Origin: Caulobacter sp. 73W
GTDB taxonomy: Bacteria; Pseudomonadota; Alphaproteobacteria; Caulobacterales; Caulobacteraceae
Direction: 5' to 3'
Length of the DNA: 64,000 nt
NCBI RefSeq assembly: GCF_041021955.1
Contig: NZ_CP158375.1
Location: 806,001-870,000, forward strand
In this document: positions 47,468 through 57,817 of the stretch, one piece after another
Position numbering within the stretch: the first letter of the stretch is position 1
Layout: every line of letters starts with the position of its first letter
Program-made: the position numbers and the translations under genes
The notes under the pieces: generated by a model
What the model was told of the DNA's origin: nothing
What the model saw: only the letters and a program-made list of their open reading frames with translations
Databases searched by the model: none

Positions 47468-50404
47468 TTAGTACTTGAGCGAAGCGTTGATGAAGAACAT
47501 CCGGCCCAGGACGTCGTACACGGCCGGGTAGCCGCTGTTCGACGGGGAGGCGTTGCCGCCCATGATCGGATACTTCTCTTGGGTCAGGTTGCGGATACCG
47601 CCGGTGAAGGACACGGAGTCCGTCGCACGCCAGTCGGCCGACAGGTCGATGTAGTTCTTCACACCGATCTTATCGACAACGAACACGGTGCCCGGGTTGT
47701 CGTCGATGACGTCATCCACGTAGTTCCACACCAGGTTCAGGCCATAGTTCTCATACGACCAGTTGACCGCGGTGCGCAGCTTGTGACGCGGGGTCGGGTT
47801 GCCGCAGGCGGCGCCGAACTTGTCCGCGCACTTCACCGGGTTGGACAGTTCGTCCGCCTTGAAGGTGTTTTCCCAGCTGTTCGTGTAGAGCGACTTCACG
47901 GAGATGCCACCCACGTCCGGCAGGCCGATGTCGGCAAGGTCGAAGCGGTAGGAAACGCCGATGTCGATGCCCTCGACGCTGTTCGAGGCAGCGTTTTGGT
48001 TGATCCGCGACACGAAGTCGATCGAGCCGTTGGCCAGGCGGTTGATGGCTTGGCAGTACGGCGAGGACGGGTTGCCGTTCACGATCGAGCCGTAGCAGAC
48101 GTTCATCACGTTCTGCGTGGTGCCGCCGAACGCGGTGATCTGGTCTTCGATCTTGATGTCGAAGTAGTCGACCGTGATGGCGAGGCGCGGGATGAACGAC
48201 GGCTGGTAGACGAAGCCGACCGTGAAGGTGTCGGCGACTTCCGGAGCCAGGTTCGGGTTACCGCCCGTCAGGGTTTGGGTCTGTTGGTTGGCGTTGATCA
48301 CGCCGACAACCGAAGCCGCAACGCCCGAGTTGATGCAGGCCTGGCGGATAGCGGGGGTCGGAGCGCCGCGAGCCGAGCACGGATCAGTCGAGGTCGGGAA
48401 GCCGTTGCCTTGCGGAGCGAACAGTTCACCAACCGACGGAGCGCGGACGGCGCGGTTGTAGGACGCACGGATGCGCAGGTCGTCGAAGACTTCCCAGTCA
48501 CCAGCGACCTTGTAGGTCTTGGTGATCTTGTCTTGCGAGGAGTAGTCCGACAGACGGCCGGCCAGTTCCAGGTTCACCGACTTCGCGAAGGGCAGGTCCT
48601 TCAGGACCGGCACCAGCAGTTCGCCGTACAGTTCGTAGACGTCGAAGTCGCCGTTGACGGGCGGCGAGGCGTTGAAGCCGGTCAGGTTGCCGACGGCCAG
48701 ATCCTGCGACGGACGGAAGGAGAAGCCTTCGTAGCGGTATTCAGAACCGATAGCGAAGCCCAGGCCACCGGCCGGCAGGGTGAAGAAGTTGTCGGTGTTG
48801 CCCGAGAAGAAGGCCGACGCCACCAGTTGCTCGTAGTCCTGCGAGGACTCGATGCGGGTGCTGATGAAGTTGACCGCCGCCGGGCTCAGGTTGCCGCGGC
48901 CGAACAGGTTGACCGGAACGCAGCCGTTGGACGGATCCAAGCAACCGGTGCCGGCGGCGTTCAGCAGCAGGCCTTGCTGGATGCGGGCCAGGCTGGTGTC
49001 GCCGAGCAGCGATTGCGAGCCGTGGGTGTTGCCGTACTGGATGTACGTTTCCCAGGAGCCGTTCACGAACTCCAGGTCGCCACGCAGACCGAATTGGGTC
49101 TGGAAGCCGTAGAAGTTGAACTCGTTGACGCGCGGGCCGACTTCCGACAGGCGGCGGTTGAACACGCCGGTGACGGTGTCGAACAGGCCGTCGCCGTCCG
49201 TGTCGACGTCAGCGTACGTACCGGCAGCCCACGAAGCGCTGGACGGGATGGTGTAAGAAGCGGTCGAACCCAGGGTGTTCAGAGCGGCCTTGGCGGCCGG
49301 GGTCAGGAACGGGTTGTTGTCGAGCGAGAAGCGGAAGGTCCGCGAGCCGATCGGCGTTTCGGCCAGCTGGGTCGTAACGGCCGAATAGACGAAGTTGCCC
49401 TTCGCGAAGGCTTCGATGCCCGGAGCGATCTCGTAGTTGCCGAGAGCGGTGACCGAGTAACGCTCCTGCGGGGTTTGCAGGTAGTTGATCGGCGCGAAGT
49501 TATAGGTGTCGGCGTCTTGGTTGTAGAGACGGACGCCACCGGTGTTGGTGAACAGGGTGGTGTTGGCCGAGTTGTTGGCCACGCCCGGCAGGGTCGCGAA
49601 GCGACCGGCGACGAACGGGTTGACCGTGCCGTCTTGCTGCGAGCCCGAGCCCGACAGAACCAGGCCGGTGATGCCGCGGGCGCGCTGGGCGGCCGAGGGT
49701 TCACCGTAGGCGAAGCCGAGCAGACCGCCGCGCTTGCCTTGGGTCAGGGGTTCACGGTCGTTGTAGCCGAGCGACAGGACAACGTTGCCCTTACCGTCGT
49801 CGAACGAAGCGCCCATGGTCGCGTCGACCGAATAGATCGGAGCGTCCAGGTCGTCGGTGTTCTGGTAGCCAGCGGTGAACTGGAAGCCTTCGAAGTCCTT
49901 CTTCAGGACGAAGTTGACGACGCCGGCGATGGCGTCCGAACCGTAAACGGCCGAGGCGCCGCCGGTCACAACTTCCACGCGCTGGATCAGGGCCGGCGGG
50001 ATCAGGTTCAGGTCGACCGTACCGTTTTGGGTGGTCGGGGTCTGACGCTTGCCGTCAACCAGCACCAGGGTGCGGTTGGCGCCGATGCCGCGCAGGTTAA
50101 CGGTGGCCGCGCCGCCCGAACCGTTGTTCACGGTCGAGGTCACGCCCGGAACCGCTTGCGGCAGGGTGTTGAGCAGGTTTTCGGTATTCACGACACCCGA
50201 CTGCTTCAGTTCCTGCTCACCAACGGTGGCGACGGGGCTGGTCGAGACCAGGTCCGGACGAGCGATGCGCGAACCGGTGACGACGATCTCTTCGACCGCG
50301 ACGTCATCTTGCGCGTAGGCGGTGGTTGCGGACATGGCCATGAAGGCCGCGCCACAAATCATCGAAGACGCGAGCAGGCGCTCACGCGTGGACTTGTTGA
50401 TCAA
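47468..50404 (-). CDS. TonB-dependent receptor
   Basis: A 978-residue receptor from TTG 50404, six bases after GGAGGAT. The signal peptide reads RLLASSMICGAAFMAMSATT...AYAQ. The plug has LRGIGANRTLVLVDGKRQTP and VEVVTGGASAVYGSDAIAGV, and the barrel ends RMFFINASLKY. Cys pairs near the C-terminal half (TDPCSARGA, QACINSG, VMNVCYGS) are shared with the neighbouring receptor and suggest disulphide-closed loops. Codon use is less GC-rich than its neighbours, typical of a highly expressed or recently diverged gene. The ligand is unknown. Confidence 0.95.
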   Translation of the reverse strand: MINKSTRERLLASSMICGAAFMAMSATTAYAQDDVAVEEIVVTGSRIARPDLVSTSPVATVGEQELKQSGVVNTENLLNTLPQAVPGVTSTVNNGSGGAATVNLRGIGANRTLVLVDGKRQTPTTQNGTVDLNLIPPALIQRVEVVTGGASAVYGSDAIAGVVNFVLKKDFEGFQFTAGYQNTDDLDAPIYSVDATMGASFDDGKGNVVLSLGYNDREPLTQGKRGGLLGFAYGEPSAAQRARGITGLVLSGSGSQQDGTVNPFVAGRFATLPGVANNSANTTLFTNTGGVRLYNQDADTYNFAPINYLQTPQERYSVTALGNYEIAPGIEAFAKGNFVYSAVTTQLAETPIGSRTFRFSLDNNPFLTPAAKAALNTLGSTASYTIPSSASWAAGTYADVDTDGDGLFDTVTGVFNRRLSEVGPRVNEFNFYGFQTQFGLRGDLEFVNGSWETYIQYGNTHGSQSLLGDTSLARIQQGLLLNAAGTGCLDPSNGCVPVNLFGRGNLSPAAVNFISTRIESSQDYEQLVASAFFSGNTDNFFTLPAGGLGFAIGSEYRYEGFSFRPSQDLAVGNLTGFNASPPVNGDFDVYELYGELLVPVLKDLPFAKSVNLELAGRLSDYSSQDKITKTYKVAGDWEVFDDLRIRASYNRAVRAPSVGELFAPQGNGFPTSTDPCSARGAPTPAIRQACINSGVAASVVGVINANQQTQTLTGGNPNLAPEVADTFTVGFVYQPSFIPRLAITVDYFDIKIEDQITAFGGTTQNVMNVCYGSIVNGNPSSPYCQAINRLANGSIDFVSRINQNAASNSVEGIDIGVSYRFDLADIGLPDVGGISVKSLYTNSWENTFKADELSNPVKCADKFGAACGNPTPRHKLRTAVNWSYENYGLNLVWNYVDDVIDDNPGTVFVVDKIGVKNYIDLSADWRATDSVSFTGGIRNLTQEKYPIMGGNASPSNSGYPAVYDVLGRMFFINASLKY

Positions 50405-50698
50405 ATTTTTATCCTCCAGCAGCCGCTCGAAGCGGCGTGCCCCCAAAAAACGGCGGCTCGATGCGGGCTTGGAATTTTCTAGAATCCCACAGCTCACCCC
50501 CGGTAGCGCGACTACATCAAAGCGAACCGATGTTGGGAATTGCTGTTTGAACGATTTCCGCCGCAATTTGTGACTTGTTGCAGAAATGTTTCACCAACCG
50601 TCGTTTCCCTACCACTTTAAGGCGCGAAATAACCCCTGAACGGCAAAGTTGCGGGGGACGGGCAGACGGGGGTATTCCTTGGCGGACAAGGAGTCTCC

Positions 50699-51283
50699 AT
50701 GAAAAAGCTCGGGTTTTCAGCGCTCGCTACGGCGGCTCTCGTAGTTGCCTCACCCGCTGCCTCACAAATAGGCAATGCCGGTTCGGAGGCCCGTCCGCCG
50801 GTGTTCGACGCACTCATAAATTGCCGCAAGATCGGTGATGCGGCGGAGCGTCTGGCGTGCTTCGACAAGACCGCCGATCAGCTCGCCGCGGCCCAGACGG
50901 CGGGTGATGTGGTGGTCGTCGACCGCAAGGAGATCAAGAAGGCGCAGCGCTCGACCTTCGGCTTCAACATCGCCCTGCCCCAGGTCTTCAAGGACAAGGG
51001 CGGCGCCAAGTCGGACAACGACGACGAGGCCGACAAGAGCGAGAAGACCGACGACAGCGGCGACATCGAAGCGATCACCGCCGTCGCCACCAAGGTCTGG
51101 CAAGGCGCCCGGGGCGAATGGAACTTCCAGCTGGAAGACGGCGCGGTGTGGAAGCAGACCGACTCTCCCGACCCGGCCCGCAGCTTCAAGAACGGTGTCA
51201 CCGTCGAGATCAAGAAGGGCAAGCTGGGGAACTTCTTCCTCAAGGCCAACGGCGCCCTGATGCGCGCCAAACGCGACAGCTAA
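50699..51283 (+). CDS. Exported hypothetical protein
   Basis: A 194-residue protein with a Sec signal peptide (MKKLGFSALATAALVVASPA, ASQ cleavage). The mature N-terminus contains LINCRKIGDAAERLACFDKT, a two-cysteine motif found at the start of several periplasmic proteins of unknown function. An acidic, Asp/Lys-rich middle (SDNDDEADKSEKTDDSGD) leads to a beta-rich C-terminus (GEWNFQLEDGAVWKQTDSP, GVTVEIKKGKLGNFFLKANG). No function known. It is probably transcribed with the next two genes (nine- and ten-base gaps). Confidence 0.75.
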   Translation: MKKLGFSALATAALVVASPAASQIGNAGSEARPPVFDALINCRKIGDAAERLACFDKTADQLAAAQTAGDVVVVDRKEIKKAQRSTFGFNIALPQVFKDKGGAKSDNDDEADKSEKTDDSGDIEAITAVATKVWQGARGEWNFQLEDGAVWKQTDSPDPARSFKNGVTVEIKKGKLGNFFLKANGALMRAKRDS

Positions 51284-51292
51284 GGGATCGTC

Positions 51293-51703
51293 ATGAGCCG
51301 TTTCCGCACCGTGACCGACAAGATCTCGGTCAGCCCGCAGATCACCCCCGCCGACGTATCCGCCGCCGCTGACGAAGGCTTCGCACTGATCGTCAACAAC
51401 CGCCCGGACGGCGAGGAGCCCGGCCAGCCGGACGGCGCCGAAATCTCGGCCGCCGCCGAGGAGGCCGGCCTGGGCTACATCTATATCCCCGTGCGCGGCA
51501 TGCCGACGCCTGACCAGGTCGAGGCGGTGCGCGAGGCGGTGGACGAGGCCCACGGCAAGGTCCTGCTGTTCTGCCGCTCGGGCACCCGCTCGATCGTCAG
51601 CTGGTCCCTGGGCCAGGCGCAGTCGGGCGCCAACAGCCGCGACGAACTGGTCGAGCTGGGCGAGGCGGCGGGCTACGATCTGTCGGGCGTCCTGCCGCGA
51701 TAA
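51293..51703 (+). CDS. TIGR01244 (DUF442) phosphatase-like/sulfurtransferase-family protein
   Basis: A 136-residue cytoplasmic protein with the DTP-like fold of the Blh N-terminal domain. Its motif LFCRSGTRSI is a phosphate- or sulfur-binding Cys loop (Cys-X5-Arg/Ser), preceded by FALIVNNRPDGEEPGQP and IPVRGMPTPDQVEAV. Members are often found with, or fused to, metallo-beta-lactamase-fold persulfide dioxygenases. Here the following gene encodes an MBL hydrolase, so a paired function is likely. Confidence 0.9.
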   Translation: MSRFRTVTDKISVSPQITPADVSAAADEGFALIVNNRPDGEEPGQPDGAEISAAAEEAGLGYIYIPVRGMPTPDQVEAVREAVDEAHGKVLLFCRSGTRSIVSWSLGQAQSGANSRDELVELGEAAGYDLSGVLPR

Positions 51704-51713
51704 GGAAAGTCCG

Positions 51714-52613
51714 GTGATCCCCTTCGTCCGCGACCTCGACTTCCAGTACGGGCGCTGCGACCGGGTTTCGCCTCGCATCCGGCGGCTGATCGCCGACAAT
51801 CCGGGGCCCTTCACCTATCTGGGGACAGGCACCTACATCGTCGGCCAGGGCCAGGTGGCGGTCATCGATCCGGGGCCGGACCAGCGGGCGCACCTGGACG
51901 CCCTGCTCGCCGCCTTGGACGGCGAGACGGTCACGCACATCCTGATCACCCACGACCATGCCGACCACTCTCCCCTCGCCGCCGCGCTGTCGGCGGCCAC
52001 GGGGGCGAAGGTGTGGGGCCGGTCGCGCCGGGCGGCTGGGCAGGCCTCAGGCGGCTTCGACGACGATCACGACGAGGCTTTCCGCCCCGACTTCGAGGTC
52101 AAGGACGGCGAGGTGTTCGAAGGGCCGGGCTGGACACTGGAGGCCGTGCCGACGCCGGGCCACACGTCCAACCACGTGGCCTACGCCCTGAAGGAAGAGA
52201 ATGCCCTGTTCAGCGGCGACCACATCATGGGCTGGTCGACCACAGTCATCAGCCCGCCGGACGGCGACATGGCCGCCTATTTCGACAGCCTGGACCGAGT
52301 GAAGGCGCGCGGCTTCTCGACCCTGTGGCCGACCCACGGCCCGCCGGTCACCGATCCCGCCCCGTTCATCGACGCCTATATCGCCCATCGCCGGGCGCGG
52401 GAGAGCCAGGTGCTGAGCGCCCTGGCCCAGGGCCCGACCACGATCCGCGCCATGGTGCCGGTGCTGTACGCGGCCGTGGACCCGCGCCTGCACCCGGCGG
52501 CGGCTCATTCCCTGCTGGGCCACGTGGTGCAGTTGGTCGACGAAGGCCGGGTGGTCAGCGACGGGCCGCCGGGGGTGGAGGCGATGCTGCGGCTTTCTTC
52601 TCCTCCTCTGTAG
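51714..52613 (+). CDS. MBL-fold metallohydrolase (LACTB2-like)
   Basis: A 299-residue protein. LITHDHADHSPLAAAL is the two-zinc HxHxDH motif; PGHTSNHVAY and FSGDHIMGWSTTV give the next ligands, with a final His in WPTHGPP. The C-terminal winged-helix part (HPAAAHSLLGHVVQLVDEGR) is typical of the LACTB2/RNase-type branch rather than ETHE1. GTG 51714 follows AAGGAAAG. The last codons (LSSPPL and stop) lie inside a type E repeat remnant. Confidence 0.9.
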   Translation: MIPFVRDLDFQYGRCDRVSPRIRRLIADNPGPFTYLGTGTYIVGQGQVAVIDPGPDQRAHLDALLAALDGETVTHILITHDHADHSPLAAALSAATGAKVWGRSRRAAGQASGGFDDDHDEAFRPDFEVKDGEVFEGPGWTLEAVPTPGHTSNHVAYALKEENALFSGDHIMGWSTTVISPPDGDMAAYFDSLDRVKARGFSTLWPTHGPPVTDPAPFIDAYIAHRRARESQVLSALAQGPTTIRAMVPVLYAAVDPRLHPAAAHSLLGHVVQLVDEGRVVSDGPPGVEAMLRLSSPPL

Positions 52614-52646
52614 CGAAGCGTACCGGGGGCAAGCGGGGCAGGAGAA
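52595..52646. repeat. Type E repeat remnant overlapping a gene end
   Basis: TTCTTCTCCTCCTCTGTAGC, then GAAGCGTACCGGGGGCAAGC and GGGGCAGGAGAA: the two outer ends of type E with the middle lost. It covers the last codons and the stop of the MBL gene. Confidence 0.7.
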
Positions 52647-52653
52647 ACAAGAA

Positions 52654-52681
52654 AAGGGCCGCCGGTGAACCGGCGGCCCTT
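52654..52681 (-). terminator. Intrinsic terminator of the 52-55 kb receptor
   Basis: AAGGGCCGCCGG-TGAA-CCGGCGGCCCTT, a perfect 12-base stem. On the minus strand it is followed by TTCTTGTTTC. It also closes the plus-strand transcript of the MBL gene. Confidence 0.85.
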
Positions 52682-52710
52682 CCCTTCAGCAGACCGGAGC
52701 CTGCCTCTCC

Positions 52711-55673
52711 TTAGTAGCGCAGGGTCGCGCCGACGAAGAAGAAGCGGCCGCGGTTGTCGTACTGCGACGAGCCCGTGCTGGTGCCGAGGTAGACCTCCGG
52801 CAGGTACGGCGGGATCTCGTTCGATAGGTTCTGGACGCCGCCGCGAACGGTGATCTTTTCGTTCACGTTGTAGGACGCGCGCACGTCGTGGCGGAAGTAT
52901 TCCGGCACGTAGTACGGGGTCAGCTGGCTGTCGTTGAATGCTTCGGTCGGCGACATCTTGCCGACATAGGTCGTCTGCCAGCCGAGGGTCAGGTCCTTGA
53001 ACGAATAGACGGCGTTCAGGGCGCCCTTCCACTCCGGAGCGGCGTAGGTCACGTAGCCCGCGAAGTTGCGGAACGTGTCCTGGGCCGAGCCCTGGAAGCG
53101 CCACTCGTAGGTGCGGGTGACGTCGAGACGCAGCTGCAGACGGCCCATGTCATAGGCGCCGCCGGCCAGGGCGTCGGCCAGATCGAAGGTGTAGGCGATC
53201 GAGGCGTCGTAGCCCTGCACGCGCACCTTGGCGATGTTCTGGTTGGTCAGCAGCACTTCGGTCACGCCGCCGATGGTGCCGCTGGCGGCGCCGCTGGCGT
53301 CACGAACGACGTTGGCGCAGGCCGGGTTGGTGGCGACCGACTGTGCCGAGTCGTAGCACAGCGTCAGGGCCGTGTTGACCGGAACAGTGCTGATGTAGCC
53401 GTCCAGGTCGTAGCGGAAGTGGTCGAACGACAGCTGCAGGCCCGGCACCCAGCGGGGCTGGATGACGACGCCGAGCTGTTCGGTTTCGGCTTCTTCTTCA
53501 CGCAGGTTGGTGTTGCCGCCTTGCAGCAGCGGCAGCGAGGCGCGGCCCGGACCGAACGACGAGGTGAAGGTCGTCGGGTTGTAGTTCGGGATCACCGCGG
53601 CGCAGTTCACGCGGCGGGCGGCCTGCTGAGCGGCGGAAACGCCGGCGAACGCGTCCTTGTCGCAAGGATCGACGGCCGCGGTGGTGAAGTTGCGGCTCTG
53701 CGGGGAGTACAGCTCGACGATGTTCGGCGCGCGGACGGCGACGCCGTGGTTGGCGCGGAAGCGCACGTCGCGGACCGGAGCCCACTCGCCAGCCAGACGC
53801 CACTGATAGACGCCGCCGATCGAGGAGTAGTCCGAGTAGCGGCCGGCGGCCTCGACGCGCAGGTCGTCGGCGAACGGCAGGTCGCGCAGCAGCGGCACCG
53901 CGATTTCGCCGTAGACTTCCGCCACGTCGTACTCGCCGCCGCGACGGCCGATCGAGTTCAGGAACAGTTCGCCCGAGGCGCCGGCGGCGTCCTGGATGAA
54001 CAGGCTTTCTTCCTTGCGATACTCACCACCGAAGGCCAGGCCGACGGCGCCCGCCGGAAGCTGGAACAGGTCGGTGGTCATGTTGGCCGCGACGACGGTC
54101 TGCTTGACCGTGCTTTCGGTGCCCGACTTCCCACCGGCCCAAGCGACGGCGGCGTCCGACGGACCGTTGATCACGTTCCAAGGCTGGCAGCCGGCGGCGC
54201 GGGCGGCGGCGTCGCGGCAGACGATCTGACCGTTCAGCGTGACCGCGTCCACGGCCTGGGCCACGCGACGGATGTACGGCGTGCCATAGGACATCGTCGT
54301 GCCGTCCGTCTGGCCGTACTGGGCGTACCAGTCCCAGGCGAAGTCGCGGTTCAGGGCGTTGAAGTCGCCTTCCATGCCGATGACGGCGCGGTCAGGATTC
54401 ACGGATCGACGAGACGTCGCGGCCGCCGAATTCGGTCCAGAAACGGCCGACAGCGGCGCGGGAGTTCTTGGTTGAAGCCCAGGCCGGCGTCGGCCCAGAA
54501 GCCGCGCAGCTGAGCGGCGGTGGCGTTGTTGGCGGCCAGATAGGCGTTATCGCCGTACAGGAACACCGGCATGGTGCCCCCGCCCGTGGTCTGGCTGAAG
54601 GCCGGCTGGAAGATGCCGTAGCCCTCGGTGCGGGCGTAGCTCAGCTCGGCGAACGCCTTGACGTTGTCGCTGATGCGATAGTCGGCGTAGCCGCGCAGCG
54701 AGCCGCGCTCGACGTTGCCCTGCAGGGCGTTCAGCGTGCCCGTGTAGAATAGCGACTCGTCCTGGCAGGTGGCCAGGACGTTGGCCGGGGCGCAGGCGGC
54801 CGACAGGCGGGTCACCTGGCTCGGATCGCGGACGTCCAGGGTCACGGCGTACGGGGTCGTGCCGCCGCGCAGCTGGAAGGTGCCGAACGGCGTGGTGTTG
54901 CTGCGGCTGTTCTTGATGATCGGCTGGGCCGCGGGCGACAGGGTGTTGTTGCGACGGATGCCCGGATAGGCCCATCCGCGGTCGCGCTGCATCACCGGCT
55001 CCTGACGAGCGTACTCGCCGCCGATGACGACGTTCAGGCGGTCGTCCAGGAACTTGCCGCCCCAGATGCCCGACAGGCGGTACTCTTCACCGTCGTTCTC
55101 GTCCGAGACGCCGACCTGGGCGTCCAGCTCGAGACCGTCCTGCTGCTTCTTCATGATGACGTTCAGGACGCCGGCGATGGCTTCCGAACCGTAGACGGCC
55201 GAGGCGCCGCCAGCGACGGCTTCGACGCGCTCGATCATCATCGAGGGGATCATGTTAAGGTCGACGGCCGGGGACGTGGCGTCGCCGAAGACGTGGCGGC
55301 GGCCATCCACCAGCACCAGGGTGCGGCTCGGGCCCAGACCGCGGATGTCGGCGCGCGACTGACCGGCGAGGAACAGGGTCGAGGAGCTGTTCTGGCCGTT
55401 GGTGGCCGGGTTCAGCTGCGGCAGATCCATCAGGGCGTCGCCCAGGATCGTGTTGCCGCCGGCGCGGATGGTTTCGCTGCTGACCACGGCCAGCGGGACC
55501 GGGGCGCTGAAGGTGTCGCGACGGATGCGCGAACCGGTGACGATGATCTCTTCGACCGCCACATCAGCTCCGGCGTCCTGCGCGAACACGACGGTCGGAG
55601 CAACAAGGGAACCCGCGGCGACCAGGCCGCAGATCATGGATGACGCCATCAGACGTCCACGCACATTCTGCAC
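52711..55673 (-). pseudogene. TonB-dependent receptor interrupted by two frameshifts
   Basis: An otherwise complete receptor (GTG 55673; signal RLMASSMICGLVAAGSLVAP...VFAQ; plug LGPSRTLVLVDGRRHVFGDA, VEAVAGGASAVYGSEAIAGV; barrel ending GRFFFVGATLRY). Reading in one frame stops at 54399 after GLGFNQELP. A short stretch in a second frame encodes SRAAVGRFWTEFGGRDVSS (~54408-54470), and the rest continues in the third frame from RRSVNPDRAVIGMEGDFNAL to the end. The joined translation is collinear with the neighbouring receptors, so two indels within ~70 bases explain the break. Either this is a fresh pseudogene or two local sequence errors. A G10 tract lies upstream. Confidence 0.87.
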
Positions 55674-55711
55674 TCTACTACTTCTTTCTCTACGCGGGCC
55701 GCCCGGAGGAA

Positions 55712-55721
55712 GGGGGGGGGG
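55712..55721. repeat. G10 homopolymer tract upstream of the interrupted receptor
   Basis: Ten consecutive G (C on the coding strand), 38 bases upstream of the receptor's GTG start, flanked by GGAGGAA and GAAGGCGG. Such tracts can change length by slippage. Confidence 0.8.
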
Positions 55722-55957
55722 AAGGCGGCCAGGTGTGACAAGAGGGCAGGACCCGATGAAAGCGACGTGGCGTCACCCCGCGGTCCAGCGGCGCCGGGAA
55801 TAGAGGCCAACGCCGCCCAATGAAGCAGAAAAGTGCCGAAAAACGTCGCAATGCGAACAGATGTGGCAAAGATGACGACAATAACGCCGCAATCCCGCCT
55901 CAATTGTTTATGGCGAATTAATCACCAAGATCGCCGAACGTTGCTCAGAATATACAG

Positions 55958-57589
<1,632 letters not shown>

Positions 57590-57696
57590 CGCGTTTCCTC
57601 GTGTTATCGTTGTTTAGTCGAACGGTAACCGGGCTTGCTGCGGTGCGCAATCGGGGCGGCGGGGGAGCAATGTTACGTTACGGGGGCTGCGTCCTG

Positions 57697-57812
57697 CCCC
57701 CTTCTCCCTTGATGGGAGAAGGGTCGGGGATGAGGGTGATGCGGCGGAGGACGACGGTGCGGCGGAACGACCGTAGTCACCCTAACCCCTGCCCCTCTCC
57801 TATCAGGGAGAG
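57697..57812. repeat. Type A palindromic repeat, copy 5
   Basis: A well-preserved copy: CCCCTTCTCCCTTGATGGGA on the left, AGGACGACGGTGCGGCGGAA in the core, CCCTGCCCCTCTCCTATCAG on the right. It lies between the ligase start and the end of the next gene and gives the best reference for the intact core. Confidence 0.9.
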
Positions 57813-57817
57813 GGAAT

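Noticed and set aside
47279..50482. A 1067-codon open frame antisense to a receptor
   Set aside because: It is a shadow of the receptor: its residues (V, G, D, R patterns) mirror receptor codons, and it has no signal or domain.
52711..55673. Programmed ribosomal frameshifting in the split receptor
   Set aside because: Two shifts would be needed, no slippery heptamer or stimulatory structure was recognised, and intact neighbours are read in a single frame.
55907..55921. TTTA-N7-TTAA as a CtrA box upstream of the interrupted receptor
   Set aside because: One mismatch in an AT-rich stretch; similar partial matches are expected by chance.
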